This document shows positions 24,579-31,741 of a stretch of DNA of 31,741 nt, one piece after another. Position 1 is the first letter of the stretch; each line of letters starts with the position of its first letter. The stretch comes from UMGS75 sp051872775 (GTDB lineage Bacteria > Bacillota_I > Bacilli_A > ML615J-28 > CAG-313), in assembly GCA_051872775.1 (NCBI GenBank), contig JBJEEE010000073.1, positions 1-31,741 of the forward strand. The letters are read 5' to 3'. Under the pieces are notes generated by a model. That model saw only the letters and a program-made list of their open reading frames with translations, made no database searches and had not been told where the DNA came from. The position numbers and the translations under genes are program-made.

Positions 24579-24601
24579 AAACCAATAATTTGGTTTTTTT
24601 T
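24579..24601 (+). terminator. Terminator after the CotD-like gene
   Basis: The stem AAACCA/TGGTTT (24579-24584 with 24591-24596) has a 6-base loop and is followed by five more T. Confidence 0.7.
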
Positions 24602-24613
24602 CTTGCAAAAATC

Positions 24614-24642
24614 TTACCGAATTTTATATAATGTGATATAAT
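24614..24642 (+). promoter_or_regulatory. Promoter of the pheST leader
   Basis: TATAAT at 24637-24642 has an upstream TG (extended -10, TGATATAAT) and TTACCG at 24614-24619 at 17 bases. It lies directly before the T-box leader. Confidence 0.65.
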
Positions 24643-24649
24643 AATAAGG

Positions 24650-24876
24650 AAATAAAAATTGTTGATTGAGAAGATTTAAAAATCGTAATTTTATTTAGGG
24701 AGAACTAGTCGTGACTGTAAGCTGGTTTATAAAATGATTTTTAAAGTTCACCTCAGGAGAGTCCCTAATCCGGAACGTAAATTCTGCGTTAAAGAATAAT
24801 GAGGAAAGTTATACTTTCAAAATAAGGTGGTACCACGGTTAACAATCGTCCTTTATATTATATAAAGGATTTTTTT
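24650..24876 (+). ncRNA. T-box leader of pheST (phenylalanine specifier)
   Basis: The antiterminator core GGTGGTACCACG lies at 24826-24837 and the terminator stem TCCTTTATA/TATAAAGGA at 24849-24869, followed by seven T. A long Stem I forms between the TTTAAAAATC...ATTTTAT region and ATAAAATGATTTTTAAA (24730-24745). TTC at 24747-24749 sits at the base of its 3' side, the expected place for a Phe specifier. The loop-E GAA that precedes the specifier in the trpS leader is not obvious here. This element occupies most of the 338-base gap before pheS. Confidence 0.9.
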
Positions 24877-24894
24877 ATTTATAAGGAGGATAAA

Positions 24895-25929
24895 ATGGAA
24901 AAATTATTGTTAAGTATATTAGAAGAAGCTAAAACCGCAATAGCCAATGCACAAACTAATCAAGAACTAAATGAATTACGTGCATATTATATGGGAAAAA
25001 AGAGTCCACTTGGCGAAATAATGAAAAAGATGGCGACTTTAAGTATTGAAGAAAAAAAGCAAATCGGAGCTCTTGCCAATTCAATAAAAGCTCAAATAGA
25101 AGAGTTAGTATCAAATGCTCGTAAAGTACTTGAAGAAAAAGAAATAGAAGCTAAACTTGCAAGTGAACAAGTTGATGTTACCCTTCCTGGTAAAACATTT
25201 AATCTAGGAACAACTCATCCCCTAACGCAAACAGTTGAAATGTTACAAGAATTATTCCTTGGAATGGGTTATACGATTGCGGAAGGACCTGAAGTTGAAC
25301 TTGATGTATTTAATTTTGAACTTCTTAATGTTCCTAAAGGACATCCTGCCCGTGATATGCAAGATTCATTCTATATTACCGATAATGTATTATTAAGAAC
25401 CCAAACTTCTCCTGTACAAGCAAGAACAATGCTTGCAAAAGAAGGAAAGCCAATTAAGATAATATGCCCAGGAAAAGTATTTAGACGTGACGATGATGAT
25501 GCTACCCACTCACATCAATTTATGCAATGTGAAGGACTTGTGGTAGATAAAAATATTACGATGTCTGATTTAAAAGGCACACTTCTTTTAGTGGCAAAAA
25601 AGATGTTTGGAGAAGAAAGAAAGATTCGTTTCCGCCCTTCATATTTTCCATTTACAGAACCTAGTGTAGAAGTAGATGTAAGTTGCTTCAAATGCGGTGG
25701 TAAAGGATGTAGTTTATGCAAAGGTAATGGTTGGATAGAAGTACTTGGTGCTGGTATGGTACATCCAAATGTATTAAAGGATTGTGGTTATGATCCTGAA
25801 GTATATCGTGGATTTGCTTTCGGTATTGGAATTGAAAGATTAACAATGCTAAGACTTGGTATTGATGATATTCGTCAATTCTATACAAATGACAAGCGTT
25901 TCTTAGTTCAATTTAAAGGAGAAAGATAA
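24895..25929 (+). CDS. pheS: Phenylalanyl-tRNA synthetase alpha subunit
   Basis: PheS (344 residues) is the catalytic chain of the alpha2-beta2 enzyme. A helical N-terminus (residues 1-85) that contacts tRNA precedes the class II core, with HPLTQT, VFRRDDDDATHSHQFMQCEG (motif 2) and FGIGIERLTMLRLG (motif 3). A Cys-rich insert (CFKCGGKGCSLCKGNG), common in Bacilli PheS, is present. AAGGAGG lies six bases before the ATG. pheT follows after one base. Confidence 0.97.
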   Translation: MEKLLLSILEEAKTAIANAQTNQELNELRAYYMGKKSPLGEIMKKMATLSIEEKKQIGALANSIKAQIEELVSNARKVLEEKEIEAKLASEQVDVTLPGKTFNLGTTHPLTQTVEMLQELFLGMGYTIAEGPEVELDVFNFELLNVPKGHPARDMQDSFYITDNVLLRTQTSPVQARTMLAKEGKPIKIICPGKVFRRDDDDATHSHQFMQCEGLVVDKNITMSDLKGTLLLVAKKMFGEERKIRFRPSYFPFTEPSVEVDVSCFKCGGKGCSLCKGNGWIEVLGAGMVHPNVLKDCGYDPEVYRGFAFGIGIERLTMLRLGIDDIRQFYTNDKRFLVQFKGER

Positions 25930-25930
25930 T

Positions 25931-28348
25931 ATGCGTGTTTCATATAATTGGCTTAAAGAATTAGTAAATATAAATGTTTCATGTGATGAATTAGTCCAAA
26001 AAATGTCATTATATTCCACAGAGATTGAAGAATATGGAAAACTTCTTCCAACATCGGGATTAGTCATTGGTGAAGTACTAGATGTTGTTAAACATGAAAA
26101 CTCTGATCATTTATCGGTTTGTCAAGTAAACCTTGGTAATAATGTTTCACAAATTGTATGTGGTGCACCAAATGTCGCAAAAGGACAAAAAGTAATCATT
26201 GCCCTTCCTGGTACTAAACTTCCAGGAGGAGAAATAAAAGTGTCAGTAATTAGAGGTGTACCTTCTAATGGTATGCTTTGTTCTTTACAAGAATTAGGAC
26301 TTGAAAATAAATATGTACCAGAAAAATATGCTAATGGTATTTACATCTTAAATGATGATGCTAAACCAGGAGAAGATGCACTTGCATATTTGATGCTTGA
26401 TGATACCATTATTGAATTAGGACTTACTCCTAACCGTATGGATTTACTATCAATGCTTGGTGTTGCTAAAGATGTTAATGCTATTTATAATCAAGGTTTA
26501 AAAGAATTACCTTATGAAATTCATGAAACCGATGTTTTAACAAAAGATGAAATTGCAGTTGAATTACAAACCTCAACTTGCTATAGTTATTATGCAAGAG
26601 TCGTTAAAGATGTTACAATTGCTGAATCTCCTGCTTTTATTAAAGCTCGTTTAATCGCTAGTGGTATTAGACCTATTAATAATGTTGTTGATATTACAAA
26701 TTACGTTTTAATGCTTTTTGGTCAACCACTTCATTCTTTTGATCAAGATAAACTTGGCAATAAGATTATAGTACGTCGTGCACATAACGGTGAAAAGACA
26801 GTTACACTTGACGGTGTAACACGAGAACTTAATCGAAGTGATATTGTCATAACTGATAATATCAATGGTGAAGATGACTCAAGAATTGTGTGCCTTGCGG
26901 GTGTAATGGGGGGAGAAAACACTGAAGTAACCGAGGATACCAAAAATCTTGTTTTAGAATCAGCTGTTTTTAGACCACTAAGTGTAAGAAGAACTTCAAG
27001 TAAACTTGGCTTACGTAGCGAATCAAGTGTACGTTTTGAACGAGGAGTTGACTTAAATCAAAGTTTAGCTGCCGTTAACTATGCATGTTACTTATTAGAA
27101 AAATATGCCGGTGGGAAAGTTTGCAAAGGTTATGTACATCAAGGTACTAACCACATTGAAGATCGAGAAATCACTTTAACTGAAAAGTATGTTAAAGATT
27201 ATTTAGGTGTAAGCATTAATTTAAAAGAAATGAAACATATTTTTGAATCACTTTCATTTAAAGCAGATATTGTAGGCAAAGAAATTCATGTTTTTGTACC
27301 TAATCGTCGTTTAGATATTACTATTAAACAAGATTTAGTTGAAGAACTAGCTCGTATTTATGGTTATGAACATTTAAAAGAATCACTTCCTACTATGAAC
27401 GTATGTGCTGAATATTCAAAAGAACAAAAGATAAGAAGAACCATTGCACAAACATTACGAGGTGTGGGTTTAAGTGAAACTGTGACATATTCTCTAACAA
27501 GCGAAGATAAAGCAAATGAGTTTGCAGTATTATATGGTGATCATAAACCAATAATGCTACTTCATCCAATGAGTGAAGAAAGAAAAGTATTGCGTCGTAG
27601 TTTAGTTACAAGTCTAGTAGATGTATTAAAGTATAATAACGCTCGTCGTATAAATAATCTTGCTATTTATGAAATAGGTAAACGCTATTACTATGATGGG
27701 GAAAACACTTATGAAGATTGGTGCGTTGCTGGTGCTATCCAAGGAGTTCAAGCTACAAATCTTTGGACTTCATCAAGTAATAAAGTAGATTTTTACTATA
27801 TAAAAGGTGTTTTGGAACTATTATTTAAGAATTTAAATATTGAAGTAAAATATGTATCAATGATGAATGATGAAAACAAATGTTCAGAACTTCATCCTGG
27901 TCGCAGTGCTAAGATTGTATATAACAATAAAGTAATTGGCTTTGTGGGCGAACTTCATCCAAAATATATGAAAGACCAAGATATAACGGATACTTATGTA
28001 TTTGAAATTGCACTTGATGATTTATTTATGAAAAAAGATGAATTAGCTAAATATGTTCCTGTATCAAAAGTACCTCCTGTATTTAGAGACCTTGCCTTTA
28101 TAATGGATGATAAGCAAGAAATCGGTGAAATAATCGAAGCAATATATCGAGTTGATAAGAAAATGATTAAAGATGTAGAAGTATTTGATGTTTATTGTGG
28201 AGAAAATATTGAATCAGGTAAAAAGAGTGTTGCAGTAAAAGTAATGCTTGAATCATCTGATACTTTGACTGATGAAGTAATCAATAGTAAAATGACGAAG
28301 ATTATTCGCTCACTTGAATATCAATATAAAGTAACCTTAAGAGCATAA
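25931..28348 (+). CDS. pheT: Phenylalanyl-tRNA synthetase beta subunit
   Basis: PheT (805 residues, normal length) carries the N-terminal tRNA-binding EMAP-like domain (about 40-150, with HENSDHLSVCQVNLG), the B3/B4 editing region (about 210-375, with RPINNVVDITNYV), B5 (about 400-470), the catalytic-like core (LGLRSESSVRFERGVD precedes it) and the C-terminal FDX-ACB anticodon-binding domain (VPPVFRDLAFIM onward). It is co-transcribed with pheS under the T-box. Confidence 0.97.
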   Translation: MRVSYNWLKELVNINVSCDELVQKMSLYSTEIEEYGKLLPTSGLVIGEVLDVVKHENSDHLSVCQVNLGNNVSQIVCGAPNVAKGQKVIIALPGTKLPGGEIKVSVIRGVPSNGMLCSLQELGLENKYVPEKYANGIYILNDDAKPGEDALAYLMLDDTIIELGLTPNRMDLLSMLGVAKDVNAIYNQGLKELPYEIHETDVLTKDEIAVELQTSTCYSYYARVVKDVTIAESPAFIKARLIASGIRPINNVVDITNYVLMLFGQPLHSFDQDKLGNKIIVRRAHNGEKTVTLDGVTRELNRSDIVITDNINGEDDSRIVCLAGVMGGENTEVTEDTKNLVLESAVFRPLSVRRTSSKLGLRSESSVRFERGVDLNQSLAAVNYACYLLEKYAGGKVCKGYVHQGTNHIEDREITLTEKYVKDYLGVSINLKEMKHIFESLSFKADIVGKEIHVFVPNRRLDITIKQDLVEELARIYGYEHLKESLPTMNVCAEYSKEQKIRRTIAQTLRGVGLSETVTYSLTSEDKANEFAVLYGDHKPIMLLHPMSEERKVLRRSLVTSLVDVLKYNNARRINNLAIYEIGKRYYYDGENTYEDWCVAGAIQGVQATNLWTSSSNKVDFYYIKGVLELLFKNLNIEVKYVSMMNDENKCSELHPGRSAKIVYNNKVIGFVGELHPKYMKDQDITDTYVFEIALDDLFMKKDELAKYVPVSKVPPVFRDLAFIMDDKQEIGEIIEAIYRVDKKMIKDVEVFDVYCGENIESGKKSVAVKVMLESSDTLTDEVINSKMTKIIRSLEYQYKVTLRA

Positions 28349-28349
28349 T

Positions 28350-28865
28350 ATGGATGAATATCAAAGAATATTAGTTATCGGTTCTCCCGGAGCAGGTAAG
28401 TCTACATTTGCGAAAGAACTATCTAAAATAATAGGAATTCCTGTTTATCATCTAGACAAAGTGTACTGGCTACCTAATTTTGAAAAACCAAATGAAGATG
28501 ACTTTATCAATAAAGTTGATGAAATTATCACAAAAGATGAATGGATAATTGATGGTAATTATGGTTCGACTCTTGAAAAACGCTTATCTCGTGCTACTTT
28601 AGTTATCTTTTTAGATTATAGTAAATATCTATGCGTAAAAAGCGTTTTAAAACGCATTAAACAATATGAAAATATTCAAAGGGATGATATCACCGAAGGA
28701 TGTATTGAAACTTATGATCCTGAGTTCTTAGAATGGATTTGGTCATTTCCTGAATTATATCGTCCTCGCATTATTGATTTATTATCGAAATATGATGTAA
28801 AAGTTATATCATTTAAGACAAGAGAAGAAGCTTCTCGTTATTTAGATGAATTAAAAAATAGATGA
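28350..28865 (+). CDS. Small P-loop kinase, FlaR/adenylate-kinase-like (topology modulation protein family)
   Basis: The 171-residue protein has Walker A GSPGAGKS (residues 11-18), then YHLDKVYW and a WIIDGNYG stretch, all typical of the group annotated as DNA topology modulation protein FlaR or adenylate kinase-like. The substrate is unknown. A later RIKQYE region and DPEFLEWIWSFPELYRPRI are also conserved in that group. It follows pheT after one base and is the last gene of this unit. Confidence 0.85.
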   Translation: MDEYQRILVIGSPGAGKSTFAKELSKIIGIPVYHLDKVYWLPNFEKPNEDDFINKVDEIITKDEWIIDGNYGSTLEKRLSRATLVIFLDYSKYLCVKSVLKRIKQYENIQRDDITEGCIETYDPEFLEWIWSFPELYRPRIIDLLSKYDVKVISFKTREEASRYLDELKNR

Positions 28866-28892
28866 GTATACAATTGTATACTCATTTTTTTA
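28862..28892 (+). terminator. Terminator of the pheST unit
   Basis: The perfect 10-bp stem ATGAGTATAC/GTATACTCAT (28862-28871 with 28876-28885), loop AATT, is followed by a T run. It includes the UGA stop of the kinase gene. Confidence 0.92.
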
Positions 28893-28903
28893 ATCTTAAA
28901 ATT

Positions 28904-28989
28904 AATAAAATTAATTATATAATTAATAAAATTAATTTTAATATTGATTTTGTTTGCATTTATGTTGACAGAATAAATAAAATTAATTA
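28904..28989 (+). repeat. Three AT-rich repeats around the DUF2089 promoter
   Basis: AATAAAATTAATT occurs at 28904-28916 and 28925-28937, exactly 21 bases apart, and with one extra A (AATAAAAATTAATT) at 28976-28989 inside the promoter spacer. The spacing of two helical turns and the position between -35 and -10 suggest an operator for a DNA-binding protein, possibly the DUF2089 regulator encoded next. The high A/T content makes chance similarity possible. Confidence 0.5.
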
Positions 28990-28994
28990 TAATA
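28965..28994 (+). promoter_or_regulatory. Promoter of the DUF2089 operon
   Basis: A consensus TTGACA at 28965-28970 and TATAAT at 28989-28994 are spaced by 18 bases, and AAAGGAATAA follows as ribosome site. Confidence 0.8.
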
Positions 28995-29024
28995 TAAGTA
29001 CAAAATAAAAAAAGGAATAATAAT

Positions 29025-29411
29025 ATGCAAAAGAAGATTATTGGAATTTGCCCTATCTGTGGTGAAAACTTAAAAGCAACAGAACTTACCTGTAATAAAT
29101 GTGATACAAAAATTCATGGTGACTTTCATTTATCAAAATTTGATTATTTAACCAGCAGTCAACAAGAGTTTGCACTTGTCTTTTTAAAGAATGCAGGAAA
29201 TATTAAATTAATTGAAAAAGAATTAAATATTTCATATCCAACGGTAAAAAAGAACTTAGAAGAAGTAATATATGCTTTAGGATTTGATAAAAGCGATGCT
29301 TTGCCTACTTCAAAACTATCAAAGGAAGAAATATATGCCGCATTACGAAAAGGAGATATCACCATAGAAGAGGCTGAAAACCTATTGAAAGAAAGGGATA
29401 ATAATGAATAA
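29025..29411 (+). CDS. DUF2089 zinc-ribbon / HTH regulator
   Basis: The 128-residue protein begins with a zinc-ribbon (CPICGEN, then CNKCDTK: Cys9, Cys12, Cys23, Cys26), a helix-turn-helix-like region near residues 55-85 (KLIEKELNISYPTVKKNLEE) and a short C-terminal LRKGDITIEEAENLLKE stretch of the SHOCT-like kind. The DUF2089 family is thought to regulate transcription. It overlaps the next gene by 8 bases. With its own promoter and the DUF4097 partner it forms a regulator-effector unit, so autoregulation is likely but unproven. Confidence 0.85.
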   Translation: MQKKIIGICPICGENLKATELTCNKCDTKIHGDFHLSKFDYLTSSQQEFALVFLKNAGNIKLIEKELNISYPTVKKNLEEVIYALGFDKSDALPTSKLSKEEIYAALRKGDITIEEAENLLKERDNNE

Positions 29412-30270
29412 AGATGAATATTTAGAATTATTACGCATAAAATTAGAAGATGAGCATGCTGAAGATAAAGATAGCGTTATTGCGAAATGTCTTTCCTGGT
29501 TTGACATCTGTAGTGAGGCGGGGATGACAGAAGAGGAAACTATAAGTAAGATTGGTGATGTTGATACTTTCATTAAACGTATAAAAACACAACAATCTGA
29601 TACGGTGTATGATCTAACGATAAGTTTAAAAACAGGTATTGTCGATGAAATTATTATTAAAAATAGTAATAAAACTTCATTTACAATCGATGATAGTATC
29701 TCTGATTACATTGAGATAACTAATGAAAATAATCATATAACTATTTCTGATAGTGATACTAATCGTTTTGGTTTTAATCTTAGCCTTGGTAGTATTGAAA
29801 TAGAAATTGATAGTAATATTAGATTTGAAAATATCAGCATAAAAGCAGTATCAACCGATTTTATTATTGGCAAATTAAAAACATATAATTTTAGATTAAA
29901 CTGTGTTAGTAGTGATCTATCAATTGAATCATTAATGGGTAGCGATTTTAGCACAAAAAATGTAAGTGGTGATACCAAAATAAAAGAGGTAAACGTACAA
30001 AACATTAGTTTGAATACCGTAAGTGGTGATTATCATTTTGATTCAATTACTTGTGAAAACTTGACCTTAAAAACAGTCAGCGGCGATTTTTCAAGTAATA
30101 TACTAAAAACAAATTTTATGTCTTTTAATACAACTAGTGGTGATATTTCATCAAATGCATGTGAAATTGAGAAAGTAAAAGGACATACAACCAGTGGTGA
30201 TGTTACATTAAAGGGAAATGTAAAAGAAAACAATATATCATCACTTAGTGGTGAAATTAGATTAAATTAA
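29404..30270 (+). CDS. DUF1700-like / DUF4097 beta-helical protein
   Basis: Residues 1-60 (MNKDEYLELLRIKLEDE ... GDVDTFIKRIK) match the helical N-terminal segment of DUF1700-type proteins. The rest is a repetitive beta-strand region with recurring SGD turns (VSGDTKI, VSGDYHF, VSGDFSS, TSGDISS, TSGDVTL), as in the DUF4097 putative adhesin family. There is no signal peptide or membrane helix, so despite the family name it is probably cytosolic or peripheral. It starts within the end of the DUF2089 gene, so translation is coupled. Confidence 0.8.
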   Translation: MNKDEYLELLRIKLEDEHAEDKDSVIAKCLSWFDICSEAGMTEEETISKIGDVDTFIKRIKTQQSDTVYDLTISLKTGIVDEIIIKNSNKTSFTIDDSISDYIEITNENNHITISDSDTNRFGFNLSLGSIEIEIDSNIRFENISIKAVSTDFIIGKLKTYNFRLNCVSSDLSIESLMGSDFSTKNVSGDTKIKEVNVQNISLNTVSGDYHFDSITCENLTLKTVSGDFSSNILKTNFMSFNTTSGDISSNACEIEKVKGHTTSGDVTLKGNVKENNISSLSGEIRLN

Positions 30271-30286
30271 TGAGGTGTGAACAATA

Positions 30287-30649
30287 ATGAATGAAAACGA
30301 AAAAACAACAACAACGATAAACGGGATTGAAATTAATATTAGAAAGACAAAACGTCATTCGATAAGTAAAAAAATTCATGGACTTATTCCGCTTTTAGCA
30401 ACTTTAATTTTCTTAATTTTAGGCTTTTGCTTTGACAAGTGGCACCCAGGATGGGTTGTATTTTTAGCAATTCCACTTTTTGAGATTGTACTTGGTCTTT
30501 TTGAAAAAAAGGGCAAAGCGTTATGGACGGGTCTTGCTTTTATTGTTAGTGTAATTGTTTATTTGGTACTAGGCTTTACTATTCAAGCATGGCATCCAGG
30601 ATGGCTTGTATTTTTCTTAGTGCCTATTGTTGGTGTACTTGCAAATTAA
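30287..30649 (+). CDS. Small membrane protein with internal duplication
   Basis: The 120-residue protein has a cytosolic basic N-terminus (about 1-28) and hydrophobic helices that fall in two similar units: LGFCFDKWHPGWVVFLAIPL and LGFTIQAWHPGWLVFFLVPI, each with the WHPGW-x-VF core. This arrangement occurs in membrane domains associated with small regulators and PspC/LiaI-like proteins. GAGGTG lies nine bases before the ATG. It completes the DUF2089 operon; a role as the membrane partner of the DUF4097 protein is only inferred. Confidence 0.75.
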   Translation: MNENEKTTTTINGIEINIRKTKRHSISKKIHGLIPLLATLIFLILGFCFDKWHPGWVVFLAIPLFEIVLGLFEKKGKALWTGLAFIVSVIVYLVLGFTIQAWHPGWLVFFLVPIVGVLAN

Positions 30650-30661
30650 TCAAAATAAAAT

Positions 30662-30695
30662 ACAATTATTATAGATTTAATAATTGTGTTTTTTG
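30662..30695 (+). terminator. Terminator after the DUF2089 operon
   Basis: The stem ACAATTATT/AATAATTGT (30662-30670 with 30679-30687) with an 8-base loop is followed by GTTTTTTG. It is A/T-rich and probably of moderate strength. Confidence 0.7.
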
Positions 30696-30713
30696 TGAAA
30701 ATGGAGGTAAAAG

Positions 30714-31741
30714 ATGAAAAAACAATTATTTGATAAAATTAAAGAATCGATATTTTCAGTTATTCCTATTTCAGTAATTGTAATAATAATCAGTTTCTTT
30801 ATACCTTTAGGAGTATGGCCTATGGTAGGCTTTATTCTGGCTACTTTAATGGTAATTATAGGGATGTCTTTATTCACATTAGGGGCAGAAATGTCAATGA
30901 TGAATGTCGGACAAGGGGTAGGTAAATACATAACAGAAAAACGAAAACTATGGCTTTTACTATTACTCCCTTTTCTTATTGGGATGATTGTTACAATTGC
31001 AGAACCAGATCTTATTGTACTTGCAAATCAGGTAAGTATAAATAATATGCTTCTAATATGTATGGTTGCTTTTGGGGTAGGTGTATTCCTAATGTTTGCC
31101 GTCTTAAGAGTTGTTCTAAAAATTGATATCAGAATTATTTTAGTGGTATCATACATACTAGTTTTCATTTTTATATTTAACATTCCAAGTAATTTAGTTC
31201 CACTTGCTTTTGACTCTGGAGGGGTAACAACAGGACCAATGACGGTACCGTTTATAATGGCAGTTGGACTTGGTATTGCTTCAATCAATGGGGAAAAAAG
31301 CAATAAAGATGACAGCTTTGGCTACGTTGCCTTATGTTCAATTGGTCCTATACTTTCGGTTGTTGTTTTATGTCTGTTCACAAAAGTAAATGTAAATACC
31401 GATAGTTCAGAAATAGTAGTAGATAGTTTTAGTTCATTTGGCATAAACTTTGGAAATGTTTTAACAAAGATTTTGGGTGAAGTTGCCCTTGCCCTATTAC
31501 CAATTGTAATTGTTAGTTTGATTTTTGAATTAATAATTTTCAAAGAAAACAAGAAAAAAATAGTAAAAACATTTATAGGTATAGGATATTCATACATTGG
31601 ATTAGTTTTACTACTTACCGGCGCCAATATGGGATTTATGCCGATAGCACAATCAATAGGCTCAACACTAGGATCGTCTACATATTCATGGGTATTAATA
31701 CCTCTTGGTATGATTATGGGATTTTTCGTTGTTATGGCTGA
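30714..31741 (+). CDS. DUF1538 membrane protein (partial, runs off the right edge)
   Basis: An open frame of 342 codons starts at ATG 30714, six bases after GGAGG (30703-30707), and continues past the end of the window. The protein is strongly hydrophobic, with about ten membrane segments so far. DUF1538 signatures are visible: GMSLFTLGAEMSM, VTIAEPDLIVLANQV (residues 91-105) and FDSGGVTTGPMTVPF (residues 165-179). The final part (LTGANMGFMPIAQSIG, then LIPLGMIMGFFVVMA) matches the lead-in to the second copy of the EP motif, so the protein is a tandem duplication and about 150 residues are missing. A transport role is presumed; the substrate is unknown. Confidence 0.85.
   Translation, partial: MKKQLFDKIKESIFSVIPISVIVIIISFFIPLGVWPMVGFILATLMVIIGMSLFTLGAEMSMMNVGQGVGKYITEKRKLWLLLLLPFLIGMIVTIAEPDLIVLANQVSINNMLLICMVAFGVGVFLMFAVLRVVLKIDIRIILVVSYILVFIFIFNIPSNLVPLAFDSGGVTTGPMTVPFIMAVGLGIASINGEKSNKDDSFGYVALCSIGPILSVVVLCLFTKVNVNTDSSEIVVDSFSSFGINFGNVLTKILGEVALALLPIVIVSLIFELIIFKENKKKIVKTFIGIGYSYIGLVLLLTGANMGFMPIAQSIGSTLGSSTYSWVLIPLGMIMGFFVVMA

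Noticed and set aside
28893..29000. CRISPR-like array in the AT-rich repeats
   Set aside because: The units are short, only three in number, unevenly spaced and low in complexity, with no cas genes nearby.

Overview
The window is AT-rich (low-GC) DNA from a Firmicutes-type bacterium. T-box leaders sit in front of trpS and pheST, two Spx proteins are present, and a trpS-opp-spx/CYTH/relQ/rluD neighbourhood recalls Bacillus and Listeria. UGA is used as a stop (for example at 20747-20749 and 28863-28865) and tryptophan is coded by UGG, so this is not a mycoplasma with the altered code. Enlarged Opp subunits and a CotD-like protein suggest a deep-branching Bacilli lineage (Erysipelotrichia, Haloplasma or Izemoplasma-like). 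That placement is inference.

Region 1 (1-9520, + strand) is one tightly packed operon entering from the left. It holds the end of a membrane protein (probably a transporter), NamZ, MupG, a BadF/BadG sugar kinase (MurK-like), AnmK, MurQ, an alpha/beta hydrolase, EtfB, EtfA and an FAD-linked lactate dehydrogenase, and it closes with a strong terminator. The first genes take up and dismantle cell-wall amino sugars. MurQ splits MurNAc-6-phosphate into GlcNAc-6-phosphate and D-lactate. The last three genes have the order and domain make-up of the Acetobacterium LctBCD electron-confurcating lactate dehydrogenase. The operon therefore appears to carry its own means of oxidising the lactate that MurQ releases, which is the most interesting reading of the window.

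Region 2 (9551-21196) has trpS with a Trp T-box on the minus strand. It is followed on the plus strand by spx copy 1 on its own promoter, then oppA, oppB, oppC, oppD, oppF, a DUF3899 membrane protein and spx copy 2. Several Opp subunits are much longer than usual: OppA 831 aa, OppC with a ~220-residue loop, OppD with a ~375-residue insert and OppF with a ~125-residue insert.

Region 3 (21199-24602) contains a minus-strand CYTH protein that lacks the usual ExExK residues, a divergent relQ-type small alarmone synthetase coupled to an RluD-family pseudouridine synthase, clpP on the minus strand, and a small Cys/His-rich CotD-like protein.

Region 4 (24603-28892) is a Phe T-box, pheS, pheT and a small P-loop kinase. 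Region 5 (28893-31741) is a separate transcription unit: a DUF2089 zinc-ribbon regulator, a DUF1700/DUF4097 protein and a small membrane protein with an internal duplication, driven by a promoter set in an AT-rich repeat. A DUF1538 membrane protein follows and runs off the right edge. No rRNA, tRNA, CRISPR array, insertion sequence or prophage was seen.
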